From: an uncultured Acidobacteriia bacterium
Lineage (GTDB): Bacteria; Acidobacteriota; Terriglobia; Bryobacterales; Bryobacteraceae
Length of the DNA stretch: 64,000 nucleotides
Assembly (NCBI GenBank): GCA_903881085.1
Contig: CAIRSA010000473.1
Location: 57,607 to 121,606, forward strand
Direction: 5' to 3'
This document shows positions 36,924 through 46,689 of this stretch, piece after piece. The notes under the pieces were generated by a model that saw only the letters and a program-made list of their open reading frames with translations, was not told where the DNA came from and did no database searches. The position numbers and the translations under genes are program-made. Within the stretch, counting starts at the first letter, position 1, and the number at the start of each line of letters is the position of its first letter.

Positions 36924-38440
36924 TGAGAAGACCAAACCGCAGACAGTTTCTGGCAGCAAGCGCATCCCTGCTCCCTGCCATGGCCCAGCGCAAGCGGCGG
37001 CCCAATGTAATATTCATACTGACGGACGACCAGGGGCGCGACAGCATTGGCTGCTATGGCAACAAGGTCCTGACGCCGAACGTGGACCGAATCGCGCGCG
37101 AGGGCGTGCTCTTCAACAACGCCTATGTCGCCACCGCCGTGTGCACGCCGAGTCGCTACACGTGCCTGACCGGACGCTATGCCAGCCGTTGCACCAGCCC
37201 CAATTTCCTCAAGCCTAACCCGCCGGGGACGCAATCCAACATCGGCTGGAACACGGCGCTCGAAGAGGGCGGCTGGAATGCCGGCCGTGCTTTGAAGGCC
37301 GGCGGATACGCTACCGGAGTTGTCGGCAAGTGGCACGTTGCCGGACCCATCCCCGGAATCCAGAAATACTCGCCCGATGCCGATATGGCCGATCCAGCCA
37401 TCGCACGCATTCTTGCCGGAAACCAGGAATTACTTTGTGAATCGGCGCGCGCCTGCGGCTTCGATTATGCCGCAAGCATGTACTCCGGCAATCTGGCCGA
37501 TTACCACCTGAATGCCCTGAGCGCCCACAACATGGAATGGGTCGTAAAAGGTGGGCTCGACTTCATCGATAAGTACAGGGAACAGCCCTTCTTCCTCTAC
37601 TTCTCGACCACCGTGCCGCATTCGCCCAATCCACGCCTCAGCCTCACGGCGGATCCAAAAATTACGCCAGCAGGATTGTTGAAAGAGGTTCCCAACGTCA
37701 TGCCTCCGCGGGCATCGGTGATACCGCGAGCGACTGCCGCAGGCGTACCGGAATCGATGGCGGCTTACACCTGGCTAGACGATGGAGTCGGAGCAATTCT
37801 TCAGCGGCTGGAAAAGTACGATCTGCTCAACGACACGGTCATCTTCTATTTCGGTGATAATGGCCCAGTTCCAGGGAAAGGCACCTGCTATCAACTGGGA
37901 GTACATCAGCCTTGCGTCATGCGGTGGCACGGCCATTTGCCAGCCAGCTCGAAGTCAGACGTCCTCGTACAAAACATCGATTTCGTTCCTACCGTGCTTG
38001 ATATCTGCGGAGTGACCGCGCCCCGGGAAATGCAGATGGACGGCAAGAGTGTCCTGCCTGTGTTGGCCGATGCCGGCAAGCCCTGGCGCGATGCGCTCTA
38101 CTTCGAAATCGGCCACACCCGGGCTGTGCTCGCCGGCGATTGGAAGTACATCGCGCTCCGCTACCCGCCTGCCATTCAGAAGAAGATCAAGGACGGCACG
38201 ATCGGAAGGCCTGCCTACCATGTAGACACTGCGCTGGACCTACAAGAGAAAGCAGCCGCAGCCTATCCCGCCTAGTTCGATGCCGATCAACTCTACGATG
38301 TTCGCAAAGATCCGGATGAACGCAAGAACCTGGCGACGGATCCACGCTACGCGCAGAAGCTTACGGAATTGAAAGCGAAGTTGAAGGTCTGGCTGGCTAC
38401 ATTTCCGGACCGCCCTTTCGGCGAGTTCTCCGCGGGATGA
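36923..38440 (+). pseudogene. Sulfatase interrupted by an in-frame amber codon
   Basis: A sulfatase with signal PNRRQFLAASASLLPAMAQ, metal strand FILTDDQGRDS, active-site motif CTPSR at 74-78 and GKWHVAG at 135-141. The frame stops at TAG (38273-38275) after residue 450, but the same frame continues without error to TGA at 38438-38440. That tail contains FDADQLYDVRKDPDERKNL, the standard C-terminal element of the family, so the stop removes 55 conserved residues. The catalytic core is complete; a truncated product could in principle fold. It is one base overlapped with the receptor gene upstream, so expression depends on it. Confidence 0.85.
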
Positions 38441-38534
38441 TCGGGGCGTGGGGCATGGGTGCTGTTCGTAGATAGAACGCCACTGGCTCGCGGGATCAAA
38501 CCTCTTCTCAAGCCGCTCCGCGGCCGGTCGTCAG
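38441..38534. other. Short convergent intergenic gap
   Basis: Two sulfatase genes converge here. I see no clear terminator hairpin or other signal in the 94 bases. Confidence 0.4.
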
Positions 38535-40151
38535 TTAGGGTTTGGGGGCTTCCATCTGCTGGCCCCAATCGGTACGGCGAGGTCCGGTCCAAGTTTCCGT
38601 GAAGCTCTTCCGCGCCCAGGCATCATAGGCGGCGCCCAGCCGGGTGACAATCTCCGGCCGCTTCGCCGCCAGGTCGTGTAATTCGGTCCGGTCGGCCTCC
38701 ATGTCGAACAGTTCCCACGGATCCATATACTTCGAAACCAGTTTCCACTTCCCGTCGCGTACCGCGCGATTGCCTTCGTGCATGAAGAAGATTGGTTGTT
38801 TTCGCGCCAGTTTACGCCCCGACAAGGCGGGGGCCAGACTCGTTCCCGATAGAGGAAATGTCGACTTGCCATGAAGGTTGGCCGGATAGCTCGCTCCAGT
38901 CACCTCGAGAACAGTCGGCATGATGTCGATCAGGTGACCCGGTTGCGTTTCGAACTTTCCGCGGCGGGACTGTGGAATGACTGCCGGCCAGTGCGCAATT
39001 AGCGGCGTTGCCACACCGCCCTCGTGCGTGAAGTGCTTGTAGCGCCTGAACGGCGTATTGGCGAGAGTGGCCCAGTTCATCCCGATAAAGACGTTTGAAT
39101 CCGGCCCGCCCGGCGGCTTGCCGTCGTAGCGGCCGCGAGGGCCCGACTCGGCATTGCCACCATTGTCCGACATGAACAGGATCAGGGTGTTTTCGAGCAC
39201 GCCGCGCTGTTTCAATCCATCCACCAATGTGCCGATGCTTCGATCCAGGTGGTGGATAACGGCTGCATAGATCGCCATCATATGATCGAAACGTTCCTTG
39301 TCCTCCTGGCTCAGACTATCCCAGGCCGGAGAGTCCGGCGGCCGTTCGGACAATTTCCAGTGCGGGTCTATCAGACCGCTCGTGACTTGCCGTTCATAGC
39401 GCGCCTCGCGCAATTTGTCCCATCCCGCCATGTACTTCCCGCGAAAGCGCTGAATCTCCTCCTGCGGCGCCATCAGCGGAAAATGCGGGGCGTTGTGTGC
39501 CAGATACAGGAAGAAGGGCTTCTTTTCCTGAATGGCTTCGTCGATGAAACGAAGTCCAAAGCGCGTCCAGAGATCGGTGCTGTACCAGGATGCCCCTAGC
39601 TCGGGTGAATCCAGCGGCAACGCGCGTCCATTGAGGTAAAGCTTATCGTTCTCCCGGCCGCGCTGCCCAGGATAGTAGATCCCACCCGCTACGGAGTTAA
39701 GACTGCGGTCGAACCCGCGCTGCCAGGGCGGAGTCCCATTCTGCTGGCCGAGATGCCACTTGCCAGTCATGGCGGTGAAATAACCGGCCGGTTTAAGCGC
39801 TTCGGCAATCGTGACGCTCTCATCGGTAAGCCGGCCCTGATAGCCACGCGAGCCCGGGCGCACATCGTTGTCGAGGTGCCCCATGCCTGCCTGATGCGGG
39901 TAAAGGCCGGTCAACAGCGATGACCGGCTGGGGCTGCAGCGCGCCGTGTTGTAGAACTGCGTAAACCTGACGCCCTGCGAGGCAAGACTATCTATATTGG
40001 GCGTCGGTATCTCGCTGCCATGGCAGCCGATGTCGGAGAACCCCATGTCGTCGACGAGAATCACCACCACGTTGGGCCTCACCGCCCCGGCTGCGAACGC
40101 GTTCGTCGCGGCGCAACCGCCCGCCAATTTCATAAATGATCGCCGGTTCAT
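38535..40151 (-). CDS. Arylsulfatase (long TGLYPHQAG type)
   Basis: A 538-residue arylsulfatase, last gene of the seven-gene minus-strand operon. Tat-like signal NRRSFMKLAGG, metal strand ILVDDMGFSDIGCHG, active-site motif CSPSR at 72-76, TGLYPHQAGMGHL and GKWHLG at 130-135. The end contains HEGNRAVRDGKWKLVS. It is clearly a close relative of the sulfatases at 53434 and 59758, which share the same start region, the HQxGxGxM segment and the HEGNRA block. The start at 40151 has GAGG upstream; earlier in-frame starts precede the signal. A 67-base gap separates it from the upstream gene, which is the largest gap among the three sulfatases that end the operon. Confidence 0.9.
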   Translation of the reverse strand: MNRRSFMKLAGGCAATNAFAAGAVRPNVVVILVDDMGFSDIGCHGSEIPTPNIDSLASQGVRFTQFYNTARCSPSRSSLLTGLYPHQAGMGHLDNDVRPGSRGYQGRLTDESVTIAEALKPAGYFTAMTGKWHLGQQNGTPPWQRGFDRSLNSVAGGIYYPGQRGRENDKLYLNGRALPLDSPELGASWYSTDLWTRFGLRFIDEAIQEKKPFFLYLAHNAPHFPLMAPQEEIQRFRGKYMAGWDKLREARYERQVTSGLIDPHWKLSERPPDSPAWDSLSQEDKERFDHMMAIYAAVIHHLDRSIGTLVDGLKQRGVLENTLILFMSDNGGNAESGPRGRYDGKPPGGPDSNVFIGMNWATLANTPFRRYKHFTHEGGVATPLIAHWPAVIPQSRRGKFETQPGHLIDIMPTVLEVTGASYPANLHGKSTFPLSGTSLAPALSGRKLARKQPIFFMHEGNRAVRDGKWKLVSKYMDPWELFDMEADRTELHDLAAKRPEIVTRLGAAYDAWARKSFTETWTGPRRTDWGQQMEAPKP

Positions 40152-40218
40152 ATTTCCATCCTCTTTCTTAATCATTAGGCAATAGGGAATCAGCGCCCCC
40201 AAGCGTCTGGCACTGCGT

Positions 40219-41712
40219 TTACCAGGGAGCTTTTCGGACCGGCATTGAATCGACTGTGGCCGCCAAGCGTTGCAACAAGGTCATCGTCATATCCTCCTTC
40301 AGGGGACGGGAGTTGGATTCGCTCCAGAGGTTTTTGAATTCGCCGGGGTCTTTCCGCAGGTCATAAAGTTCACCCGAAGCCAGGTCGTGGTAGACCGTCA
40401 GTTTGGCCGAAGCGGTGCGAACTGAGGACGCCGTGATGGATTGCTGGTAACGTGGGTGGAAATCGTAGAACTCAGAAAAGACGGAATCGCGGTGGGCCGT
40501 AGATTTGCCGGTGAGCAGCGCGGTAAGAGGTTTTCCCTGCATCGCCTCAGGCACTGGAATCCCCGCCGCTTCCAACAAGGTCGGTGCAAGATCAAGCAAC
40601 TCCACCAGCGCATCGCACTTCAAGCCGGCAGCATAGTGTTTCGGCCAGCGAATCATGAGCGGGACCCGCGTGGCGGGATCGTAGAAATGTGGCCCTTTGA
40701 GGTAGAAGCCGTGATCGCCCAGCATTTCCCCGTGATCGCTCATGTAGATCACGATGGTATTGTCAGCTTGTCCGGAATCTTCAAGCGCCTTCAACATACG
40801 GCCGAAAGCATCGTCGACCTGTTCGATCATGGCGTAATAGGCGGCAGTGACGCGGCGTCGCGCAAGGTCGTCCATTTTCAGGAATGGATAGGCTGAGTTG
40901 GCCTGCGCGGTACGCTGATAGGCGGTTTTGGAATCGAGTTCACCGGCATGCCATGCAGGCGCCGGGAGTTTCTCCGGGTCGTAGCGATCAAGGATCTCCT
41001 TGGCGGGGAGGAATGGGTAGTGCGGCTGGAAGATGTTGACTGACATCAACCACGGTCCAAAGGTGCGCTGATCGCGCATGAAGTCGATGGCACGGTCGGC
41101 GCACCAGGCAGTCTGCATGTACTTGGCGTCGAGGGGAACGCCGGCGGGGTCGCGCAGACGTTCAGGCCACTTGACGCCCTGGGACTCTAACCAGACGCGC
41201 CACATGTTGTGCCCGGGCCACTGGTTCGCGTTGTCGTGACTCCAAGAAAATCGGCTATAGCCGTCGTCAATGCGGTCCTCGAGCCGGCCGCCCGCGCAAG
41301 GAGAGAGATGCAACTTGCCGGCGAGTCCGCACGTATAGTCAAAGTCGGCGAGGATACGCGTGACAAGGCGCTCGGAAGAGCGGATGCGCTGGCCGTTCAT
41401 ACACAGGCCTGCCGTGTGCGGATAGCGCCCGGTGAGGAAACTGGCGCGGGACGGTGAGCAAATCGGGTTCTGCCCGAAAGCATTGGTGAAGGTAACCGCT
41501 TCACTCATGAAGTGCCGCAGGTTCGGCGTGTGGATGTGGGAATTGTTGAGGCCTTCGATAGTATCGAAGCGCTGTTGATCGGAACAAACCCAAAGAATGT
41601 TCGGTGGCCTCTCTGAAGTGATGCGTTTCGCAGTTTGCGCGGGAGCCCCGGTTGCGGCCTGGGCTGCCAATCCGGAGATCCGAAACAGATCGCGACGATT
41701 CATATTAGGCAT
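40219..41712 (-). CDS. Sulfatase
   Basis: A 497-residue exported sulfatase with Tat-type start (MNRRDLFRISGLAAQAA), metal strand WVCSDQQRFDT and active-site motif CSPSR at 85-89. GKLHLSP replaces the GKWH element, and there is a Cys/Gly-rich insertion after it (CAGGRLEDRIDDGYSRF). These traits separate it from its two operon neighbours, so the three sulfatases at the operon end probably attack different sulfate positions. It starts one base after the stop of the preceding gene. ATG 41703 is an alternative start. Confidence 0.9.
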   Translation of the reverse strand: MPNMNRRDLFRISGLAAQAATGAPAQTAKRITSERPPNILWVCSDQQRFDTIEGLNNSHIHTPNLRHFMSEAVTFTNAFGQNPICSPSRASFLTGRYPHTAGLCMNGQRIRSSERLVTRILADFDYTCGLAGKLHLSPCAGGRLEDRIDDGYSRFSWSHDNANQWPGHNMWRVWLESQGVKWPERLRDPAGVPLDAKYMQTAWCADRAIDFMRDQRTFGPWLMSVNIFQPHYPFLPAKEILDRYDPEKLPAPAWHAGELDSKTAYQRTAQANSAYPFLKMDDLARRRVTAAYYAMIEQVDDAFGRMLKALEDSGQADNTIVIYMSDHGEMLGDHGFYLKGPHFYDPATRVPLMIRWPKHYAAGLKCDALVELLDLAPTLLEAAGIPVPEAMQGKPLTALLTGKSTAHRDSVFSEFYDFHPRYQQSITASSVRTASAKLTVYHDLASGELYDLRKDPGEFKNLWSESNSRPLKEDMTMTLLQRLAATVDSMPVRKAPW

Positions 41713-41713
41713 C

Positions 41714-43105
41714 TCATTCCACCGCCACTTTCGCCCAGTCCTTGGGCGTCACCCATCCAGGATGCGGCTCCAGACTGTACGACGCTTCGCCGGTGGGAGC
41801 GAGCTTAAGCCACTCGTCCATCATCCGGCGCAGTCGCGAAGCAACATCCGGATTGGCCTTCAGAACGTCCTTTTGTTCATTCGGATCATCCTCGACCTGA
41901 AACAGGGACTCAACAGGTGTATCGCAAGGCGCCTGCCCGATTCGAACCAGTTTCCACGGCCCATCGCGCAAAGCGTGCTGGCGTGGACCGCGATCCGGTT
42001 GCACGGAGAATATCAGGTTTTTGCGAGGTACCGGAACTGCGCCTGTGCTGATCGCAGGCCACCAGTTCGAACCATCAAGAGGCTGCTTTGTCTTGCACGG
42101 AATCCCACAAGCATTGGAGACGGTTGGCAGGATGTCGTAAACCGTCATTACTTGGGAGCAAGTGCCAGGCTTCAGTTTCCCCGGCCAGCAGGCGAGAGCC
42201 GGGACGCGCATGCCGCCTTCGAATACATTGGACTTACCCAGGCGCAGTGGACCGTTGTTGGCCCCGCTGCCCCTGGCGCCGCCATTGTCGCTCAGGAACA
42301 TGACCAGAGTGTTGGGTGCGATGCCCTCCTGGTCAATACGCCGCATGATCCGGCCAATACCGCTGTCCATCGATTCGACCATCGCCAGGTAGGTCTGCCG
42401 TTTCGAATCCTTGATGGAAGCATATTTCCTAAGCAGGTCCGTCGGAGCCTGCAACGGTGTGTGAGGAGCATTCCACGGCACGTATAGAAAAAACGGACGC
42501 TGCTTGTCACGGCCTGCGATCCAACGGTCTGCCTCCGCCGCGAGCAGGTCGGTCGTATATCCCGCTTCGCGAACCGAAACGCCGTTGCGCTGCCAATCGA
42601 TGCCGCCATCGCGATCGTGCGTGAAGTAGTCTATGGCCCCATTCATTTGTCCGTAGAAGTGATCGAATCCTCGTGACCGGGGCAAATGCGCAACATTTGC
42701 ATGACCAAGGTGCCACTTGCCTACTGCAGCCGTCTGGTATCCGGCGGCCTTGAAGACGTCTGCCATAGTCGTTTCCGAGGTGGGGAGTCCGTAAGTCGAC
42801 CATGGCCGGACCACCGTGTAGCCGAGGCCAAAGCGAATCGGATTCCTCCCGGTCATCAGGGCGGACCGCGTCGGCGAACACAGCGGAAATGCGTACATGT
42901 GATCGAAGCGAACGCCTTGCTGGCTGAGCCGGTCGATGTTCGGTGTCTGACCTTCGCTGCCCTGATAGCCGACGTCTTTCCATCCCAGGTCGTCGGCCAG
43001 AAAAAGTACAACATTCGGTCGCGCCGATGGCGGTTCTTGCGCCGCTTCGGCCAGCTTTCCGCCCGCCATGGAGACAGCAAGAAACAGATCTCGTCTTTTC
43101 ATCAT
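41714..43105 (-). CDS. Sulfatase (N-acetylgalactosamine-6-sulfatase-like)
   Basis: A 463-residue sulfatase that directly follows the receptor gene (22-base gap). Metal strand LFLADDLGWKDVGYQG, active-site motif CSPTR at 76-80, GKWHLGHANVAHLP, and a central VMFLSDNGGARGSGANNGPLR-type block with the second set of metal ligands. The pattern resembles GALNS/arylsulfatase A-like exo-sulfatases, which act on 6-O-sulfated galactose-type residues, but the substrate remains inference. The C-terminal LFQVEDDPNEQKDVL element is intact. Confidence 0.88.
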   Translation of the reverse strand: MMKRRDLFLAVSMAGGKLAEAAQEPPSARPNVVLFLADDLGWKDVGYQGSEGQTPNIDRLSQQGVRFDHMYAFPLCSPTRSALMTGRNPIRFGLGYTVVRPWSTYGLPTSETTMADVFKAAGYQTAAVGKWHLGHANVAHLPRSRGFDHFYGQMNGAIDYFTHDRDGGIDWQRNGVSVREAGYTTDLLAAEADRWIAGRDKQRPFFLYVPWNAPHTPLQAPTDLLRKYASIKDSKRQTYLAMVESMDSGIGRIMRRIDQEGIAPNTLVMFLSDNGGARGSGANNGPLRLGKSNVFEGGMRVPALACWPGKLKPGTCSQVMTVYDILPTVSNACGIPCKTKQPLDGSNWWPAISTGAVPVPRKNLIFSVQPDRGPRQHALRDGPWKLVRIGQAPCDTPVESLFQVEDDPNEQKDVLKANPDVASRLRRMMDEWLKLAPTGEASYSLEPHPGWVTPKDWAKVAVE

Positions 43106-43127
43106 AAATTTCGATCAAGCCGAATTC

Positions 43128-46100
43128 TCAAAAATTGATTTTGGCCGCTACCTGGCCAACACGAGGCAACAATAACGTCGACTGAACGCGGCCAAACGCT
43201 CCGCTGCCCAGAGCAGTGTTCGGCTGCGAAAACGAAGGCGTATTCGTTACGTTGAAGTATTCGAAGCGAAGTTGCAGATGGGCTTTTTCGCTGAGTTTCA
43301 TGTTCTTGATCAGCGACAGGTCCAGGTTGAAGAGGCCCGGTCCGCGGACGTCGGGCAGCGTGCGGGACACATTGCCATAGCTGTAAGAGGGCGGTTGTGT
43401 AAAGGCGCTGGTGTTGAACCACTGATTGAGTTGCTGGCCGCGCGTGCGGGATCCGTCGATCGCCGCGCTCTGGCCTGTGCTGTTGGGGCGATTGCCACCT
43501 CCAACAATGGTGGCACTCATTGCCAGGGGGAAGCCACTGCGGTTAGAGGTGATGCCATTGATCTGCCAGCCACCCGCCAGATGTGAGGCGATGCCTTTTG
43601 TGTTCGCCAGGAATTTCTTCCCCGGACCGAAGGGCAACTCGCCGACGAAGCTGATCACTATGGCGTGCGTAACGTCCATCTCTGAGAGGCTTCGTTCGGC
43701 GCGCAGGTTGTACCAGTTCTGCGTGCCAGTGGAGTTGTTCACAGCGCCGCCATTGTTGGAGACAGTGTTGTTAGAATCGCTGATCAGCTTACCGAAGGTA
43801 TAGGCAACCAGCACACCAATGCCGCTTGAGAAGCGTTTGTCCATCTTCACCTGCATGGAATGGTAGAGGCTGTTGGCCATGGTCATGTTGATGACATTCA
43901 CGCCGGTGAATTGCGGGTAGGGAAGCAGCAGTTGGCTCCGTGTCACGGTCTTCTGGGCTAACGTGCCGGTGGTGATTGTCCCATAAAACGGGTTGGTTAC
44001 TTGCTGGTTTAGAGCCGTACCAAGACTTAAGTATTGCGGATCGAGCGTGTTCATCTGGCGGTTCTTGAATGCAAGGTGGACACCGCGGCTGCCGACATAT
44101 GCCGTCTCGAGCAGAATCTGCCATGGAAGTTCGCGCTGAATGTTGAAATTCCACTGATAGGTAACCGGCATTACCTGATTGCTGTCCCAAACTGACAAGC
44201 CCTGCCCGAGGTATGTCGATGCACCCAGCGAGTTGCGCACGGGTTGGTTCAAGCCGCCGGGGTAAGGGTTGCTGATGGTTTGAGCGGGAGTAAGTCCGCC
44301 ATCCACAGATGCAAGATACGGTGTTGTTGAAGAATAGCCGGCATTGGACGCAAACGCGGTGGCCGCGTTCGATGTTTCCGCAGGGGCAAAGAAAAAGCCG
44401 CCGCCCCAACGGATTACCGTCTTAGGCAGCGCCGACCAGGCGAAGCCCAGGCGAGGAGCGATGTTGATTTTGTCCCATTGCCAGACATGGCGATTGTCGG
44501 GTGTTGCGAACACAAGCCCGCCGCGCAGGTCGGGGAACTGGCTGTTCTTGGCGGGCGAAGGCAGGTCGCGGTTAAAGTAGTTCATTTCGTTGTAGCGCTC
44601 CGTGAACGGCGACTCGGTTTCCCAGCGCAGGCCGGCGTTCATGGTAAGCCGCGTCGTCAAGTGAACGTCGGTTTGCAGGTAACTTGCGGAGTAAAAATTC
44701 TGAGCAGAGATGCCGGAGGCGATCGGAACTGAACCCGATGCAGGCGATCCAAGAAGCAGGCTGGCCATGCCGTTGCCAGCGTTATCGTAGAACTGCAGTG
44801 GGTTGGGGCCGCGCGTGAAGGCCCGGTCAAAGTTGAACGTTCCGCCGCCGCTACCGAGCAGGAAGAAGTTGATTCGCCGCAAACGCATTTCACCGCCGGC
44901 CTTCAGCGTTACCTTCCCCATCACTTTGGTCCAGGCTCCAATGAAGCTGTGTGTATCGTTACCGCTGGTGAAAAAGCTCTGTCCTCCGAGTGCACCGTAC
45001 TGTTCGACTACTATGTTTGGAAACACCGGAATCTGGAACTGGCTGACCAGCGCATTATTGACGCCTAGTGTTCGCTGATCGAAGCCGTAGCTGAGGGTCT
45101 TGCGTTCCTGATACCAGCGGGCCAAGCCGTACTTGATGTTCAGGACCGATGTCGGGCTCAGGTTGATGGCATTATCGAGCGCGATAGTGGTCTGGGTAAA
45201 TGGCGTAGTTCCAACGGCGCCCGGATCTGGAGAGGCGATATTGCCGTATAGGTTGGGTTGCGTCAGCGAGGTGCGGTTTTGCGCCATGCGGCCGAAGATG
45301 CGGTACGAATCGCTGAAGTTATGGTCAATTCGGGCGCTGACCTGGTCTTGATCGATGCTCCGCGTGGCATTTTCAGCGTAATTGTTGAAGACGGTAAATG
45401 GGTCGCCAGTTGTATTGGGCTGCGGGTAATAGGCAATCAACTTTTTGGCAATGGGATCGATCCGGTTGGCAGGCAGGATGTTTCCGGCAAACGGCGTGCG
45501 AATCGATTGTCCGGCGGCCGATGGATTGGCGCGCGTACTGCTAGGGTCGTAAATCACTATTGGAGCGCCAGTCTGGGTGAATGTTTTTGAAAAGTCGCCA
45601 TTGCGCTGCTCCGCTGTGGGAATACTGAAGCGCGAAGCGTCGCCGCGGCGATAGCGCGTGCCCTGGTAGTCGCTGAAAAAGAACGTCCGATTCCTGCCGT
45701 TATAGAGCTTGCCGAGGTGGACCGGGCCGCCGATTGCGCCGCCAAACTGGTTCATATGGAATGGCGGGATCGACAAGCCTGCGCCCTTGTTAAAGAACTC
45801 GTTCGAGTCGAAGACATTGTTGCGAAGGTATTCGTAGAGCGCGCCGTGAAATTCGTTGGTGCCGGAACGTGTGGAGACGTTTACCACGCCTCCTCCGAAT
45901 CGGCCCCACTCGGCGGAGAGGTTGCTGCTCTGAACCTTGAACTCCCTCGTGGCCTCAATAGAGGGGATGGTGGTGATCGTATTAAACTGGCCGGTGGTAC
46001 TGGGCACGCCGTCTATCAGGATTTCGTTGCTCATCTGGCGGCCGCCGTTGATGGAAAATGTCGTGTCCTGATTCGTGTTCACCGGAATGTCGCCAAACTG

Positions 46101-46607
46101 GCCATTGGAAGCCGGGGAGGCCTGCAGTCCGGGCGTGAGTTGCACCAGGCGGAAGGAACTGCGGCCGTTCAACGGCATGCTCTGAATCTTGGCGCTGTCC
46201 ACCACCTGACCGATGGCCGAAGTCTCGGATTCGAGCAGGGGCGTGCTCGCTGTCACCATCACTTCCTGTGACATCGAGCCCAGTGCCAGTGCCTGGTCCA
46301 CGCGCATCACCTGGTCCACCAGCAAGGCAATGCCGGCTCGGCTGACAGGCTGGAAGCCTTCCTTGGAAATGGTGAGCCGGTAATTGCCGGGTTGCAGCAG
46401 GGGAACCACGTAGGAGCCGGATTCATTGCTGTGCAGCTCTCGAACAGTTCCGGTGTCCACGTTAGTGACCTTGATCGCCGCGCCAGGAACCGCGCTCCCC
46501 GACGGATCCGAAATCCTGCCGACGATCTGTGCCGTTGTACCTTGACCGAATACGGAACAAGTACCAAGCACTACCATTACTGAAACCTTCCAATAGATAC
46601 TTTTCAC
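43128..46607 (-). CDS. Oar-type TonB-dependent receptor (intact)
   Basis: A 1,159-residue outer-membrane receptor. I start it at GTG 46607, which has GGAG six bases upstream, rather than the TTG at 46613 that touches the ribosome site. The signal is VMVVLGTCSVFGQG. The regulatory domain carries GRISDPSGSAVPGA, the plug SAEWGRFGGGVVNVSTRSG, and the barrel ends AAKINF. It is a close paralogue of the receptor at 56269: NLSAEWGRFGGGV, STRSGTN/STKSGTN and LPDVRGPG are shared. Both operons combine such a receptor with sulfatases, so they may serve related glycans. Confidence 0.92.
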   Translation of the reverse strand: MKSIYWKVSVMVVLGTCSVFGQGTTAQIVGRISDPSGSAVPGAAIKVTNVDTGTVRELHSNESGSYVVPLLQPGNYRLTISKEGFQPVSRAGIALLVDQVMRVDQALALGSMSQEVMVTASTPLLESETSAIGQVVDSAKIQSMPLNGRSSFRLVQLTPGLQASPASNGQFGDIPVNTNQDTTFSINGGRQMSNEILIDGVPSTTGQFNTITTIPSIEATREFKVQSSNLSAEWGRFGGGVVNVSTRSGTNEFHGALYEYLRNNVFDSNEFFNKGAGLSIPPFHMNQFGGAIGGPVHLGKLYNGRNRTFFFSDYQGTRYRRGDASRFSIPTAEQRNGDFSKTFTQTGAPIVIYDPSSTRANPSAAGQSIRTPFAGNILPANRIDPIAKKLIAYYPQPNTTGDPFTVFNNYAENATRSIDQDQVSARIDHNFSDSYRIFGRMAQNRTSLTQPNLYGNIASPDPGAVGTTPFTQTTIALDNAINLSPTSVLNIKYGLARWYQERKTLSYGFDQRTLGVNNALVSQFQIPVFPNIVVEQYGALGGQSFFTSGNDTHSFIGAWTKVMGKVTLKAGGEMRLRRINFFLLGSGGGTFNFDRAFTRGPNPLQFYDNAGNGMASLLLGSPASGSVPIASGISAQNFYSASYLQTDVHLTTRLTMNAGLRWETESPFTERYNEMNYFNRDLPSPAKNSQFPDLRGGLVFATPDNRHVWQWDKINIAPRLGFAWSALPKTVIRWGGGFFFAPAETSNAATAFASNAGYSSTTPYLASVDGGLTPAQTISNPYPGGLNQPVRNSLGASTYLGQGLSVWDSNQVMPVTYQWNFNIQRELPWQILLETAYVGSRGVHLAFKNRQMNTLDPQYLSLGTALNQQVTNPFYGTITTGTLAQKTVTRSQLLLPYPQFTGVNVINMTMANSLYHSMQVKMDKRFSSGIGVLVAYTFGKLISDSNNTVSNNGGAVNNSTGTQNWYNLRAERSLSEMDVTHAIVISFVGELPFGPGKKFLANTKGIASHLAGGWQINGITSNRSGFPLAMSATIVGGGNRPNSTGQSAAIDGSRTRGQQLNQWFNTSAFTQPPSYSYGNVSRTLPDVRGPGLFNLDLSLIKNMKLSEKAHLQLRFEYFNVTNTPSFSQPNTALGSGAFGRVQSTLLLPRVGQVAAKINF

Positions 46608-46613
46608 AAGCAA

Positions 46614-46689
46614 CTCCTACTTAGGTTAGTGGGCCATTATCATAAATAATGTGACAAGCGCGCACGTTTTATTTGAGCGCGCGAGAAAG
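46614..46689 (-). promoter_or_regulatory. Gap with a GC-rich hairpin between sulfatase and receptor
   Basis: GCGCGC at 46658-46663 and 46677-46682 form six-base arms around a 13-base AT-rich loop. It sits just after the sulfatase stop on the minus strand and could attenuate transcription into the receptor gene. No U tract follows, so a terminator is not clear. Nearer the receptor is the GGAG ribosome site. Confidence 0.35.
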